From positions 1-21,751 of the forward strand of contig JAHJSJ010000066.1 of NCBI GenBank assembly GCA_018830415.1: a DNA stretch of 21,751 bases. The letters run 5' to 3'. Under the pieces are notes generated by a model. The model made no database searches and was not told where the DNA came from. It saw nothing but the letters and a program-made list of their open reading frames with translations. Shown piece by piece: positions 8,728-15,159 of the stretch; position 1 is the stretch's first letter; every line of letters begins with the position of its first letter. Origin of the DNA: Alphaproteobacteria bacterium (GTDB taxonomy: Bacteria > Pseudomonadota > Alphaproteobacteria > Sphingomonadales > Sphingomonadaceae). Made by a program: the position numbers and the translations under genes.

Positions 8728-9459
8728 ATGCACAAGCGCGGTTGGTCGAATATTGCAGGGTTTGGCGCGATTGCGCTGGTTTTTGCGCTGGTTTTGGCGG
8801 CCTGCAGCGACGGTGCGGGCGAGGATGCGACCCGCTCACCCGATGCAGCAGCAGCGCAGGCTGCGGCCCTGCCAGCGATCCCGGTGATGGGGCCGGAACG
8901 GCGGATTATCGCCTTTGGGGATAGCCTGTTTGCCGGATACGGCCTCGATCCGGCGCAAAGCTACCCGGCGCGGCTGGAAGCGGCCTTGCGGGTGAAAGGC
9001 ATCAATGCCGCGATCACCAATGCCGGGATTTCGGGCGATACCTCGGCGGCGGGCCTGCAACGGCTGGCCTTCACGCTCGATGCGCAAGAACACAAGCCCG
9101 ATCTGTTCATCCTTGAACTGGGCGGGAATGATCTGCTGCGCGGATTGTCGCCGGATGAAACCAAGGCCAATCTGGCCAAGATGCTTGATGAATTGCGCGC
9201 CCGCGATATCCCGGTGCTGCTGATGGGAATGCGAGCGCCGCCGAATTACGGGCCGGAATATCAGGCGCAGTTTGATGCGCTCTACCGCGATCTTGCCAGC
9301 GAATATGGCGCAGACCTGATCCCGTTCTGGCTGGAAGACATCTACCGCGAGCCGGAGCTGTTCCAGTCCGACCGCATCCACCCCACGGCTGAGGGGATCG
9401 AACGGCTGGTTGCGGCGACTTTGGGCGAGGTTGCGGAGGCTTTGCCGGGGGGTAAGTAG
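8728..9459 (+). CDS. tesA: GDSL-type arylesterase / lysophospholipase (TesA-like) lipoprotein
   Basis: SGNH/GDSL hydrolase acting on acyl esters or thioesters in the periplasm, related to E. coli thioesterase I/protease I/lysophospholipase L1. The chosen ATG (8728) follows GGGGAGG; an upstream in-frame ATG (8686) lacks such a site. The 243-residue product has a lipoprotein signal with lipobox LAAC (acylated Cys26), so it is predicted to be membrane-anchored, unlike the soluble periplasmic E. coli enzyme. Block I is AFGDSLFAGYGL with catalytic Ser66, block III is GGNDLL, and block V is DRIHPTAEG with Asp215 and His218. Divergent to the ybbA-ybbP pair, the same neighbourhood as in E. coli, which supports orthology. 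The exact substrate is inferred. Confidence 0.92.
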   Translation: MHKRGWSNIAGFGAIALVFALVLAACSDGAGEDATRSPDAAAAQAAALPAIPVMGPERRIIAFGDSLFAGYGLDPAQSYPARLEAALRVKGINAAITNAGISGDTSAAGLQRLAFTLDAQEHKPDLFILELGGNDLLRGLSPDETKANLAKMLDELRARDIPVLLMGMRAPPNYGPEYQAQFDALYRDLASEYGADLIPFWLEDIYREPELFQSDRIHPTAEGIERLVAATLGEVAEALPGGK

Positions 9460-9468
9460 TCCTACCTT

Positions 9469-9554
9469 CGTCATTGCGAGCGTAGCGCAGCAATCCAGTG
9501 CGCAGCGCGAAATGCTCTGGATTGCCGCGAAGCCTGCGGCTTCTCGCAATGACG
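9469..9554. repeat. 86-base palindromic intergenic repeat, family A copy 1
   Basis: Outer arms CGTCATTGCGAG (9469-9480) and CTCGCAATGACG (9543-9554) are perfect inverted repeats. Inner arms GCAATCCAG (9490-9498) and CTGGATTGC (9517-9525) also pair. The element fills nearly the whole 97-base gap between the convergent tesA and recF genes. A second copy of the same length and arms lies at 18496-18581. Elements with these arms are familiar in many bacterial genomes as short palindromic repeats, possibly non-autonomous mobile DNA; here it may also serve as a 3'-end hairpin for both genes. Confidence 0.88.
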
Positions 9555-9556
9555 AA

Positions 9557-10645
9557 CTAAACTCTCTCGATCCTTCCAGCGCTGACCCGCCAGATCGCCG
9601 CTTCGCCGCGGATTGCATCGAACGGGGCAAGTTCGGTGCCGGTCATCCACACCTGCGCAGCGCCATCGCGCAGGCGGCGGAACAGTTCGGCGCGGCGAAC
9701 GGGATCGAGATGGGCTGCGACCTCATCGAGCAGCAGCACGCTGGGCCGCCCTGCCGAGGCAAGCACACCGTGGGCCAGCGTGATCGCAATCAGCATCGCC
9801 TTCTGCTCGCCGGTGGAACACGATGCCGCAGGCTGGCGGGTTGAGGCCATCGCCACTTCCAGTTCATCGCGCTGCGGCCCGGCCAGCGCCCGTCCCGCCG
9901 CCCGGTCGCGCGGGCGATTGCGGGCGAGGTCTGCGCGCAAACCGGTTTCATCCAGCGGGCCGCCGGGGCGATAGGTCAGCGCGGGGCGGGCGAAGGGTTC
10001 GGGCGGCAGGGCGGAAAGTTCGTCCGCCAAGCGCGCCACCAACGCGGCGCGGATGCGCGCCACCGCTGCACCGTGATCGGCCACCTGCGTTTCAACCGCG
10101 TCGAGCCAGCCGGGATCGCCGCCGCTTTCCAGCACGCGCCCGCGTTCGCGCAAGGCGGCCTCCAGCGCGTTCACCCGCCGCGCATGGTCGGGCGCAATCG
10201 CGAGCGCCATGCGGTCGATGAACCGCCGCCGCGCACCCGCGCTGTCGGTGAACAATCCGTCCATCGCCGGGGTCAGCCAGCTTAACGCCAGCCATTCGGC
10301 CAGGCTCGCCGCGCTGGCGGGCGCGCCGTTGACCCGCACCAGCCGCCGACCGGGCTGCCCGGCTTCGGTATAGGTGCCGAGCCGCGCGGAGATGGTGCCC
10401 GCTTCGGTCAGGCTCGCCCCGATGGCAAAGGGCATGGGCGGGTCGTCCGGCGCAGCCCTGCGCGCCACCTCGCCAAGGTTGGCGCGCCGCAACCCGCGTC
10501 CCGGCCCAAGCAACGAGAGCGCTTCGAGCAGATTGGTCTTGCCTGCCCCATTCTCGCCCACCAGCAGGTTGAAATGCGCCGTATCCGCCAGCGTGGTCGC
10601 GGCGTGATTGCGGACATTTTCAAGGCTGATCTTGCTGAGCGCCAT
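9557..10645 (-). CDS. recF: DNA replication and repair protein RecF
   Basis: SMC-like ATPase that, with RecO and RecR, loads RecA at single-strand gaps. The ATG at 10645 gives 362 residues, the family's normal size. The N-terminus ISLENVRNHAATTL is the RecF hallmark (usually L-x-NFRNY). Walker A is GENGAGKTN (30-38), followed by LLEALSLLGPGRGLR; ABC signature STGEQKAMLIAITLAHG and Walker B SVLLLDEVAAHLD are near the C-terminus. It is not beside dnaA/dnaN here, the separation commonly seen in alphaproteobacteria. It converges on tesA and is divergent from the small membrane-protein cluster. Confidence 0.96.
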   Translation of the reverse strand: MALSKISLENVRNHAATTLADTAHFNLLVGENGAGKTNLLEALSLLGPGRGLRRANLGEVARRAAPDDPPMPFAIGASLTEAGTISARLGTYTEAGQPGRRLVRVNGAPASAASLAEWLALSWLTPAMDGLFTDSAGARRRFIDRMALAIAPDHARRVNALEAALRERGRVLESGGDPGWLDAVETQVADHGAAVARIRAALVARLADELSALPPEPFARPALTYRPGGPLDETGLRADLARNRPRDRAAGRALAGPQRDELEVAMASTRQPAASCSTGEQKAMLIAITLAHGVLASAGRPSVLLLDEVAAHLDPVRRAELFRRLRDGAAQVWMTGTELAPFDAIRGEAAIWRVSAGRIERV

Positions 10646-10739
10646 CGTGTCAGCGCGGGTAGCACAGGGGCGCGATTTGGCCAGTGCGGCACGCCTGAAA
10701 TCCGCAATCCCAATCCTTGGTAAAAATTCCCAAGCTTTC

Positions 10740-10751
10740 GTTCAGGTGAAC
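10740..10751. promoter_or_regulatory. candidate activator site (inverted repeat) upstream of the micro-protein/pspC cluster
   Basis: The sequence GTTCAGGTGAAC is an inverted repeat (GTTCA - GG - TGAAC). It lies about 60 bases upstream of the -24/-12-like element, that is roughly 88 bases before the predicted transcription start. Enhancer-type activators of sigma-54 usually bind in this distance range. The link is positional inference; the site does not match a consensus I can quote. Confidence 0.25.
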
Positions 10752-10806
10752 GGGTTGTCGCGGGGGTGAAAGTAAGGAAACGGCTAAAATCAGCCATTTT
10801 TCGAGT

Positions 10807-10823
10807 TTGGCACGGCCCGTGCA
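10807..10823 (+). promoter_or_regulatory. candidate sigma-54 (-24/-12) promoter of the micro-protein/pspC cluster
   Basis: TTGGCACGGCCCGTGCA has GG at 10809-10810 and GC at 10821-10822, exactly 10 bases apart as sigma-54 requires. The match to the consensus TGGCAC-N5-TTGCA is complete except for one base in the -12 part (GTGCA). The predicted start near 10834 leaves about 52 bases before the first ATG. Sigma-54 promoters drive phage-shock (psp) genes in enterobacteria, and a PspC-domain gene lies downstream. The same bases form a perfect GCACGG-C-CCGTGC palindrome, so a repressor operator is the main alternative. Confidence 0.45.
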
Positions 10824-10885
10824 AAGTGTTCTGCGTCCCCGGGATGGTCCCGCCGGACAGTAAAATACACCAAGGAGTTACCACC

Positions 10886-10999
10886 ATGTTTGCCCAGGAA
10901 GTTTCAAACCGTCTGTTCGCCGCCGCTTTCTCGGTCGCCATTTCGGCCGCGTTCTTTGCCTATGCGATCGTGCCTGCCAGCCCCGGCCTTGTTGCCTGA
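10886..10999 (+). CDS. 37-residue single-pass membrane micro-protein, paralogue 1
   Basis: A small ORF with an excellent ribosome-binding site (AAGGAG at 10872-10877, 8 bases before ATG). The product starts MFAQEVSNRLFAAAF, has one hydrophobic helix (about residues 10-29) and ends FAYAIVPASPGLVA. It is about 59% identical (22 of 37 positions) and equal in length to the next gene, including the identical block FAYAIVPASPG. Two adjacent copies conserved in protein but diverged in DNA argue that both are real genes. I do not recognise a named family. Context (PspC downstream, sigma-54-like promoter upstream) suggests a membrane-stress role, which is inference. Confidence 0.82.
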   Translation: MFAQEVSNRLFAAAFSVAISAAFFAYAIVPASPGLVA

Positions 11000-11038
11000 G
11001 CCTGACCTCACCCAACTTTCATAAAAGGATCATTTCCC

Positions 11039-11152
11039 ATGTTCGGCCTCGAAACCAGCGCCCGCTTCGTCTCTGCCGCATTTGCTGTCGTTCTGACGGT
11101 TGCCAGCTTCGCCTATGCGATCGTCCCGGCCAGCCCCGGCATGATGGCGTAA
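11039..11152 (+). CDS. 37-residue single-pass membrane micro-protein, paralogue 2
   Basis: A second small ORF, 39 bases after paralogue 1, with AAAAGGA upstream of ATG 11039. The product begins MFGLETSARFVSAAFAV and ends FAYAIVPASPGMMA, with a single hydrophobic helix in between. Shared residues with paralogue 1 cluster in the MF..E.S.R start, the AAF.V core and the C-terminal FAYAIVPASPG; the last three residues differ. The hydrophobic stretch plus Arg near the N-terminus predicts an inner-membrane peptide with its C-terminal PASPG tail just beyond the membrane. Same operon as the following pspC-like gene (44-base gap). Function unknown. Confidence 0.82.
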   Translation: MFGLETSARFVSAAFAVVLTVASFAYAIVPASPGMMA

Positions 11153-11196
11153 CCCGCCGCGCCTGCTTCACTATTCGGATATGAGGGATTTTTGAC

Positions 11197-11412
11197 ATGA
11201 ACAACATCACCAACACCCCCGGTGGCAAGCCGCCGCGCGCCAGCTTCCATCTCGACAAGACCAACGCCAAGGTGTTCGGCGTGTGCGCCGGGATTGCCGA
11301 CTATTTCGGCATTGATGCCATGCTGGTGCGGATCGGCTTTGTCGCCGCCACCCTGTTCGGCTTCGGCGCCCCGGTGCTGATCTACCTCGCCGTCGCGCTG
11401 ATCGCGGATTAA
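11197..11412 (+). CDS. PspC-domain membrane protein
   Basis: 71-residue protein whose core (FHLDKTNAKVFGVCAGIADYFGIDAMLVRIGFV, residues 17-49) is a PspC domain: FGVCAGIADYFGID and LVRIGFV are its signature. A second hydrophobic stretch (FGFGAPVLIYLAVALIA) completes two closely spaced helices. In the phage-shock response PspC works with PspB at the inner membrane to sense stress and release PspA; this is a minimal, stand-alone version with no pspA, pspB or pspF nearby in this window. GAGGGAT precedes ATG 11197. It is the third gene of the micro-protein cluster and probably shares its promoter. Confidence 0.9.
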   Translation: MNNITNTPGGKPPRASFHLDKTNAKVFGVCAGIADYFGIDAMLVRIGFVAATLFGFGAPVLIYLAVALIAD

Positions 11413-11450
11413 GCCAACCAGCTGACAGGAGGAGCGGAATGACCCAGGTC

Positions 11451-11535
11451 GGACCTGCAAGGTCCGCAAGGGCGACCGCCCGCCGGCCGGGAGGCCGCCC
11501 CCTCGGCAGGCGATTGCGAAGCAATCTGCCGCGAG
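11451..11535. repeat. GC-rich multi-hairpin intergenic block after pspC
   Basis: Between the PspC stop and the convergent dehydrogenase gene there is a dense set of hairpins: GGACCT-GCA-AGGTCC (11451-11465) and a longer one at 11502-11535 in which CTCGGCA and GATTGC pair with GCAATC and TGCCG-CGAG. The middle (11466-11500) is an alternating G/C run with CCGGCCGG. It resembles a dispersed repeat element, but no second copy lies in this window. It may end transcription of the pspC cluster. An ORF with a strong ribosome-binding site (ATG 11439) reads through it; see findings. Confidence 0.5.
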
Positions 11536-11560
11536 AGAAAACACTCCCGCTGCCAGGCCA

Positions 11561-12343
11561 TTACATCGCGCTGATACCACCATCCAGTTTCAGCTCTGCC
11601 CCGGTCATGAACCGGCTTTCATCGCTCGCCAGATAGAGCACCGCGTTGGCGATATCGTTTGGCTCACCCACGAATTTCAGCGGTATCTGCCGCGCCAGCT
11701 TTTCCAGCAGCACGCCCTTGTCGAGCGAGGCTGCCTTGGCCGTCCCGTCAAGGATTGGCGTATCCACAAAGGTCGGGTGCACCGAATTGCAGCGGATGTT
11801 CATGTTTTTCTTCGCACAGTGCAGCGCAATCGACTTCGACAGCATCCACACCGCCGCCTTCGACGCGTTGTAGGCGGGCATGGTGTCGCTCGCGATCAAC
11901 CCGGCGATGCTCGAGATGTTGATGATCGACCCCGGCGCATGGTCGCGCATCAGCGGGAGCGCCTTCTGGCACCCGTGGAAGATCGAATTGACGTTGATGT
12001 CGAAACACCGCTGCCAGTCTTCGAACTTGCAAGTCTCGATATTGCCCGCCACCCCGATCCCGGCATTGTTGACCAGCACGTTGAGCCCGCCGAGGCGTTC
12101 GCGCGCGGCATCGACTGCTGCTTCCCATTGCACCGGATCAGTCACGTCATGCGCGATGGCAAAGGCGGTGCCCGCGCCCATTTCGGCATTGATCAGCGCC
12201 GCTGTTTCCTGCGCACCCGCAGCGTTGATATCGGTCGCCAGCACCCGCGCGCCTTCCTGCGCCAGCCGGATGCAATGCGCGCGGCCCAGCCCCTGCGCGC
12301 CGCCGGTTACCAATGCGAGCTTGCCCGCTACACGTCCTGCCAT
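11561..12343 (-). CDS. short-chain dehydrogenase/reductase (SDR), glucose 1-dehydrogenase/3-hydroxysteroid type
   Basis: Classical SDR oxidoreductase, 260 residues, using NAD(P)(H) on an unidentified alcohol or ketone. The cofactor motif TGGAQGLG is at 13-20, followed by acidic ATDIN (36-40), where Asp after the second strand favours NAD(H). DV at 66-67, NNAG at 92-95, catalytic Ser145 (INISS), Tyr158 and Lys162 (YNASK) are all present, and the C-terminus has DGG. ATG 12343 follows GAGAGGA. It starts 3 bases after the NUDIX stop, so the two genes form an operon. Specific substrate annotation would be guesswork; cyclopentanol and hydroxysteroid dehydrogenases look similar. Confidence 0.93.
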   Translation of the reverse strand: MAGRVAGKLALVTGGAQGLGRAHCIRLAQEGARVLATDINAAGAQETAALINAEMGAGTAFAIAHDVTDPVQWEAAVDAARERLGGLNVLVNNAGIGVAGNIETCKFEDWQRCFDINVNSIFHGCQKALPLMRDHAPGSIINISSIAGLIASDTMPAYNASKAAVWMLSKSIALHCAKKNMNIRCNSVHPTFVDTPILDGTAKAASLDKGVLLEKLARQIPLKFVGEPNDIANAVLYLASDESRFMTGAELKLDGGISAM

Positions 12344-12346
12344 GAT

Positions 12347-12907
12347 TCAATCCTCTCTCAAATATTCCGGTGTTTGTAACATTGCGATGCGCACGTCCAC
12401 CGCGTGGCCCGCGCGCCGCCATTCGGCGACGAAGCGCGAAAGATCGCGCAAGGCGACCCGGTGGACGGTAATGTTTTCGCCTTCAGTCCCTCCGCCTTCA
12501 CCGACGCGGGCAAGGTCGCGCGCGCGCAGCAGGGTGAAAGCTTCGGACACCATGCCGGGTGAGGAATAGAATTCGCCCAGCACCTCCAGCCGCGCGGCGC
12601 GGTAGCCGGTTTCCTCCTCCAGCTCGCGCGCGGCGGCGGTCAGTGCATCTTCGCCTTCGCCGCCGGCATCATCGCCGACCAGGCCCGCCGGAAGCTCGAG
12701 GCAGAACCGGCCCAGCGGCACGCGGTATTGGCTGACGAGGATGACGTGGCGGGTGCCGTCGGTATCATCATCCAGCGCGATGATCACCGCCGCACGAATG
12801 CCGCGCGCGCGCCCGACATATTCCCACCGCCCGCGTTTCTTGGCGGTGATAAAGCGGCCTTCCCACATCACCTGTTCCGGCAGGTCAGCGTCGCGGTCTT
12901 TTTGCAA
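12347..12907 (-). CDS. NUDIX hydrolase, ADP-ribose pyrophosphatase-like
   Basis: Hydrolase of nucleoside diphosphate-linked compounds. The 186-residue protein has VSQYRVPLGRFCLELPAGLV (59-77), typical of ADP-ribose pyrophosphatases, followed by a NUDIX box with E86, then R94-E95-L96-x-E98-E99-x-G101 (RELEEETGY). The glycine that usually opens the box is replaced by an acidic GDDAGGEGE loop, a small deviation. A late SSPGMVSEAF motif is also typical of this class. The start is uncertain: TTG 12907 gives the full frame, and ATG 12868 (MWEGRF) would still keep the whole domain. An inverted repeat lies just upstream (12918-12989). Cotranscribed with the SDR gene. Confidence 0.9.
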   Translation of the reverse strand: MQKDRDADLPEQVMWEGRFITAKKRGRWEYVGRARGIRAAVIIALDDDTDGTRHVILVSQYRVPLGRFCLELPAGLVGDDAGGEGEDALTAAARELEEETGYRAARLEVLGEFYSSPGMVSEAFTLLRARDLARVGEGGGTEGENITVHRVALRDLSRFVAEWRRAGHAVDVRIAMLQTPEYLRED

Positions 12908-12917
12908 GATGAGAGTC

Positions 12918-12989
12918 CCCGTTCATCCTAAGCTTGTCGAAGCATGGTCGGCACAGCGAGCGCCCTTCGACAGGCTCAGGGCGAACGGG
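12918..12989. repeat. inverted repeat element, family B (GTTCGCCCTGAGC type)
   Basis: Two 25-base arms, 12918-12942 and 12965-12989, pair at 21 of 25 positions across a 22-base loop. The right arm reads CTTCGACAGGCTCAGGGCG followed by AACGGG. Sequences of this kind recur in sphingomonad and other genomes as dispersed short repeats. It lies in the 108-base gap between the TPM-domain gene and the NUDIX start, ending only 10 bases before the TTG start codon, so it sits in the NUDIX leader. Confidence 0.8.
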
Positions 12990-13015
12990 TCAAGCGCGAA
13001 TTGAGGGGAGGGAAC

Positions 13016-13690
13016 CTAAACCTCGATCAGGCGATCAGGCAGTTCGTTCATATCATCCGCGCCGCGCGGGAAATGCTGCGCCAGCACAAAGCCGACATCG
13101 CCGATGCCGACCGCCAGCCCCTCGGCAATCCGGCCCTTGCGGATTTCGATCAGCATATCGCCCATCGCCTCGCCCCATACCTCGGCGGAGACAACCGCGG
13201 CGATGCTTTCATCGGCGACAATTTCGGCGCGGTGTTCGCGCATTGACAGGTAGATCATCACCCCGGTGCGCCCGGTGGTGCGGCGATCCGCGCCCACCTT
13301 GAACTGGCGCACTGCCTGCGCGTGGACGCGGATGGTCTTGGCGGGGCCGGGGATGAGCGCGAATTTGAGCGGCTCCCACTGCTGCGCCAGCATCACGCCG
13401 AGAAATGTTAGCAGGCCAAGCCCGATCACCATGCTGGCCAGTTCGCCGGTGGTCCATTCGTGACCCCAGCCGCCGATCAGACGATCCCACAGGTCAAGGA
13501 ACGGGAGCGGAAAGGCTGCGAACAGGCTCATCACGGTGAACGCCGCGCCAACCGCCCACAGCAAGGCGACATCGGTATAGCCATCGGACCGGTCAGCCAG
13601 CACGGTCACGATCTCACCCGAGGTCTGCGCCTCGGCTGCGGTTACGGCGTCAGCCACCAGCCTGCGCCCGGCATCATCAAGATAGGCCAT
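13016..13690 (-). CDS. TPM-domain membrane protein (third TPM gene of the lemA operon)
   Basis: 224-residue protein with an N-terminal TPM-like segment (AEAQTSGEIVTVLADRSDGY, about 18-37), two hydrophobic helices (about 42-66 and 84-103) and a C-terminal TPM-like half (VHAQAVRQFKV, TGRTGVMIYLSMREHRAEIVADESI, about 122-165). TPM (TLP18.3/Psb32/MOLO-1) domains occur in YgcG-type proteins that travel with LemA. No signal peptide is seen; the domain appears split by the membrane helices, placing it at the cytoplasmic membrane. ATG 13690 lies 3 bases after the preceding gene's TAG, so the genes are coupled. Confidence 0.87.
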   Translation of the reverse strand: MAYLDDAGRRLVADAVTAAEAQTSGEIVTVLADRSDGYTDVALLWAVGAAFTVMSLFAAFPLPFLDLWDRLIGGWGHEWTTGELASMVIGLGLLTFLGVMLAQQWEPLKFALIPGPAKTIRVHAQAVRQFKVGADRRTTGRTGVMIYLSMREHRAEIVADESIAAVVSAEVWGEAMGDMLIEIRKGRIAEGLAVGIGDVGFVLAQHFPRGADDMNELPDRLIEV

Positions 13691-13693
13691 GAT

Positions 13694-14563
13694 CTACCAC
13701 CCTCCCGATGCGCCGCCGCCGCCGAATGAACCACCGCCGCCGGAAAAGCCCCCACCGCCGCCGAATCCGCCGCCAAAGCCGCCGCCGCCCCAGCCATCAT
13801 CATCGCCGCCCGACAGCGCGCCGCGCAAAATCGCGCTGCCCACTTCCCACAGGATGATGTCGCGGGCGGTGTCGCCCATGTCGCGGCCCAGCGAACCTTC
13901 GCGCGCGCCCCACGGGCCAGCGCCCTTGGAACGGTATTTGCGCCGCCGCCTGCGCCCGGACATGATCGGCAGGATGAAGAAGAAGACCATGAACGCCAGC
14001 CAGATCAGCACGCCCACGGGAAATCCGCCGTCGCCTGCGCGTTTTTTGCCTGCATCCGCGGCGATTTGTGCGGCCTCTTCGGGGGGCAATTGCAGCTGGG
14101 TGATGATCGCGTCGGTTCCCGCTTCGATCCCGCCGGGGAAATCGCCATCGCGAAAGGCGGGCAGAATCTGGTTCTGGATGATCAGCGCCGACAGCGCATC
14201 GGTCAGATAGCCTTCGAGGCCATAGCCAACCTCGATCCGCACCTTGCGATCATTGGGCGCGATCAGCAGCAGCGCGCCGTCGTTGCGCTGCGCATCGCCA
14301 AGCCCCCATGCGCGGCCCAGCTGATAGCCGTAATCGGATATGTCATAGCCTTGCAGATCGGGGATCGTCGCGACCACTAGCTGGCGCTGGGATTGGGTTT
14401 CCAGCGCTTCCAGCTTGGCGGCCAACCGGGCCTCGGCCTCGGGCGAGAGGATGTCGGCATTGTCGACCACGCGGCCGGTCAGTTCCGGGAATGCGGGTTG
14501 TGCGGCGAGAGGCGTCGCGATGAGCGCGAGCAGAGCAACGAGAATGCCGGCCAAGCGCGTCAT
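13694..14563 (-). CDS. YgcG-like TPM-domain protein with Gly-rich tail
   Basis: 289-residue YgcG-family protein. ATG 14563 begins a Sec signal peptide (MTRLAGILVALLALIATPLAAQ) and overlaps the preceding stop in ATGA; upstream frame extensions lie inside the previous gene. The TPM domain spans about residues 25-150: LTGRVVDNADILSPEAEARL, QLVVATIPDL, ISDYGYQLGRAWGLG, NDGALLLIAPNDRKVRIEVGYGLEG. A membrane helix follows (about 187-205, VLIWLAFMVFFFILPI), then a basic stretch RRRRRKYR and a C-terminal Gly/Phe-rich tail ending GGGGASGGW, as usual for this family. Such proteins are thought to sit periplasm-facing at the inner membrane and to act with LemA; the molecular role is unknown. Confidence 0.94.
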   Translation of the reverse strand: MTRLAGILVALLALIATPLAAQPAFPELTGRVVDNADILSPEAEARLAAKLEALETQSQRQLVVATIPDLQGYDISDYGYQLGRAWGLGDAQRNDGALLLIAPNDRKVRIEVGYGLEGYLTDALSALIIQNQILPAFRDGDFPGGIEAGTDAIITQLQLPPEEAAQIAADAGKKRAGDGGFPVGVLIWLAFMVFFFILPIMSGRRRRRKYRSKGAGPWGAREGSLGRDMGDTARDIILWEVGSAILRGALSGGDDDGWGGGGFGGGFGGGGGFSGGGGSFGGGGASGGW

Positions 14564-15159
14564 GTGACATCTCCGCTGGCGGCAGGTGCCTCGACCGGTG
14601 GTGCGGACTTTTCTGCATTTCCGAGATAGCGCTCCATCGCATCTACGCCCGCGCGCATTCCGGCTTCCCATTGGCTCGCCTTCAATCCAGGTGTTACGGC
14701 ATCACTGAATACTCGGGCAATTCTTCTCCCAAGTTCCAATTTCTTCTCGTTCTCCATATTCTGTATAGCTTCGGCCGCAGTCTCGTCCTTGACAGACAGG
14801 GAGGCGCTAAAAACGCGATCCGCAGGAGCCAGCAAGAATATGACCCAGTGCTTTCGGATATTGCCAAGGCCCTGAAGCTTTTCCCCGATAGCTTCTGCGA
14901 GCCTGCCCGAATCCGCACCCTGAATCCCCGGAGCCGTTACCAGTACAACCGACACACCGGTCTGCTCTTCGATCCGCGTAAGCCGCTCTTGCATCTCCTG
15001 CTTGAAGGCTGCCGAGAATACCCCTGCGTCGTCTGCGACTAAGCGATCAAAGCTCAGAGTCAGCGTCCCGCTGCCGATCGGAGCAGCGGCGGCGGGAGCA
15101 GCGAACCATGCCCCCGCCAACGCGAGCAAGATGACAAAACGGCGGACCACGCCGATCAA
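14560..15159 (-). CDS. secreted TPM-domain protein, first TPM gene after lemA
   Basis: 199-residue protein with a signal peptide (FVILLALAGAWFAAPAAAA, about 8-26) and a divergent TPM domain: LVADDAGVFSAAFKQEMQERL, TGVSVVLVTAPGIQG, ADSGRLAEAIGEKLQGLGN, WVIFLLAPADRVFSASLSVKD. No C-terminal membrane helix or Gly tail, so it should be soluble in the periplasm. The start is a TTG (15159) that overlaps the lemA stop; GTG 15150 is an alternative. Its end overlaps the next gene's ATG. The stretch 14690-14930 looks lower in GC than its neighbours, so local codon use may differ. Function follows the LemA/YgcG association only. Confidence 0.85.
   Translation of the reverse strand: MIGVVRRFVILLALAGAWFAAPAAAAPIGSGTLTLSFDRLVADDAGVFSAAFKQEMQERLTRIEEQTGVSVVLVTAPGIQGADSGRLAEAIGEKLQGLGNIRKHWVIFLLAPADRVFSASLSVKDETAAEAIQNMENEKKLELGRRIARVFSDAVTPGLKASQWEAGMRAGVDAMERYLGNAEKSAPPVEAPAASGDVT

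Noticed and set aside
14671..15042. 123-codon + strand frame opposite the first TPM gene
   Set aside because: It looks more natural than most shadows because of the lower GC here, but the minus-strand frame has the signal peptide, TPM-like segments and overlapping operon starts.
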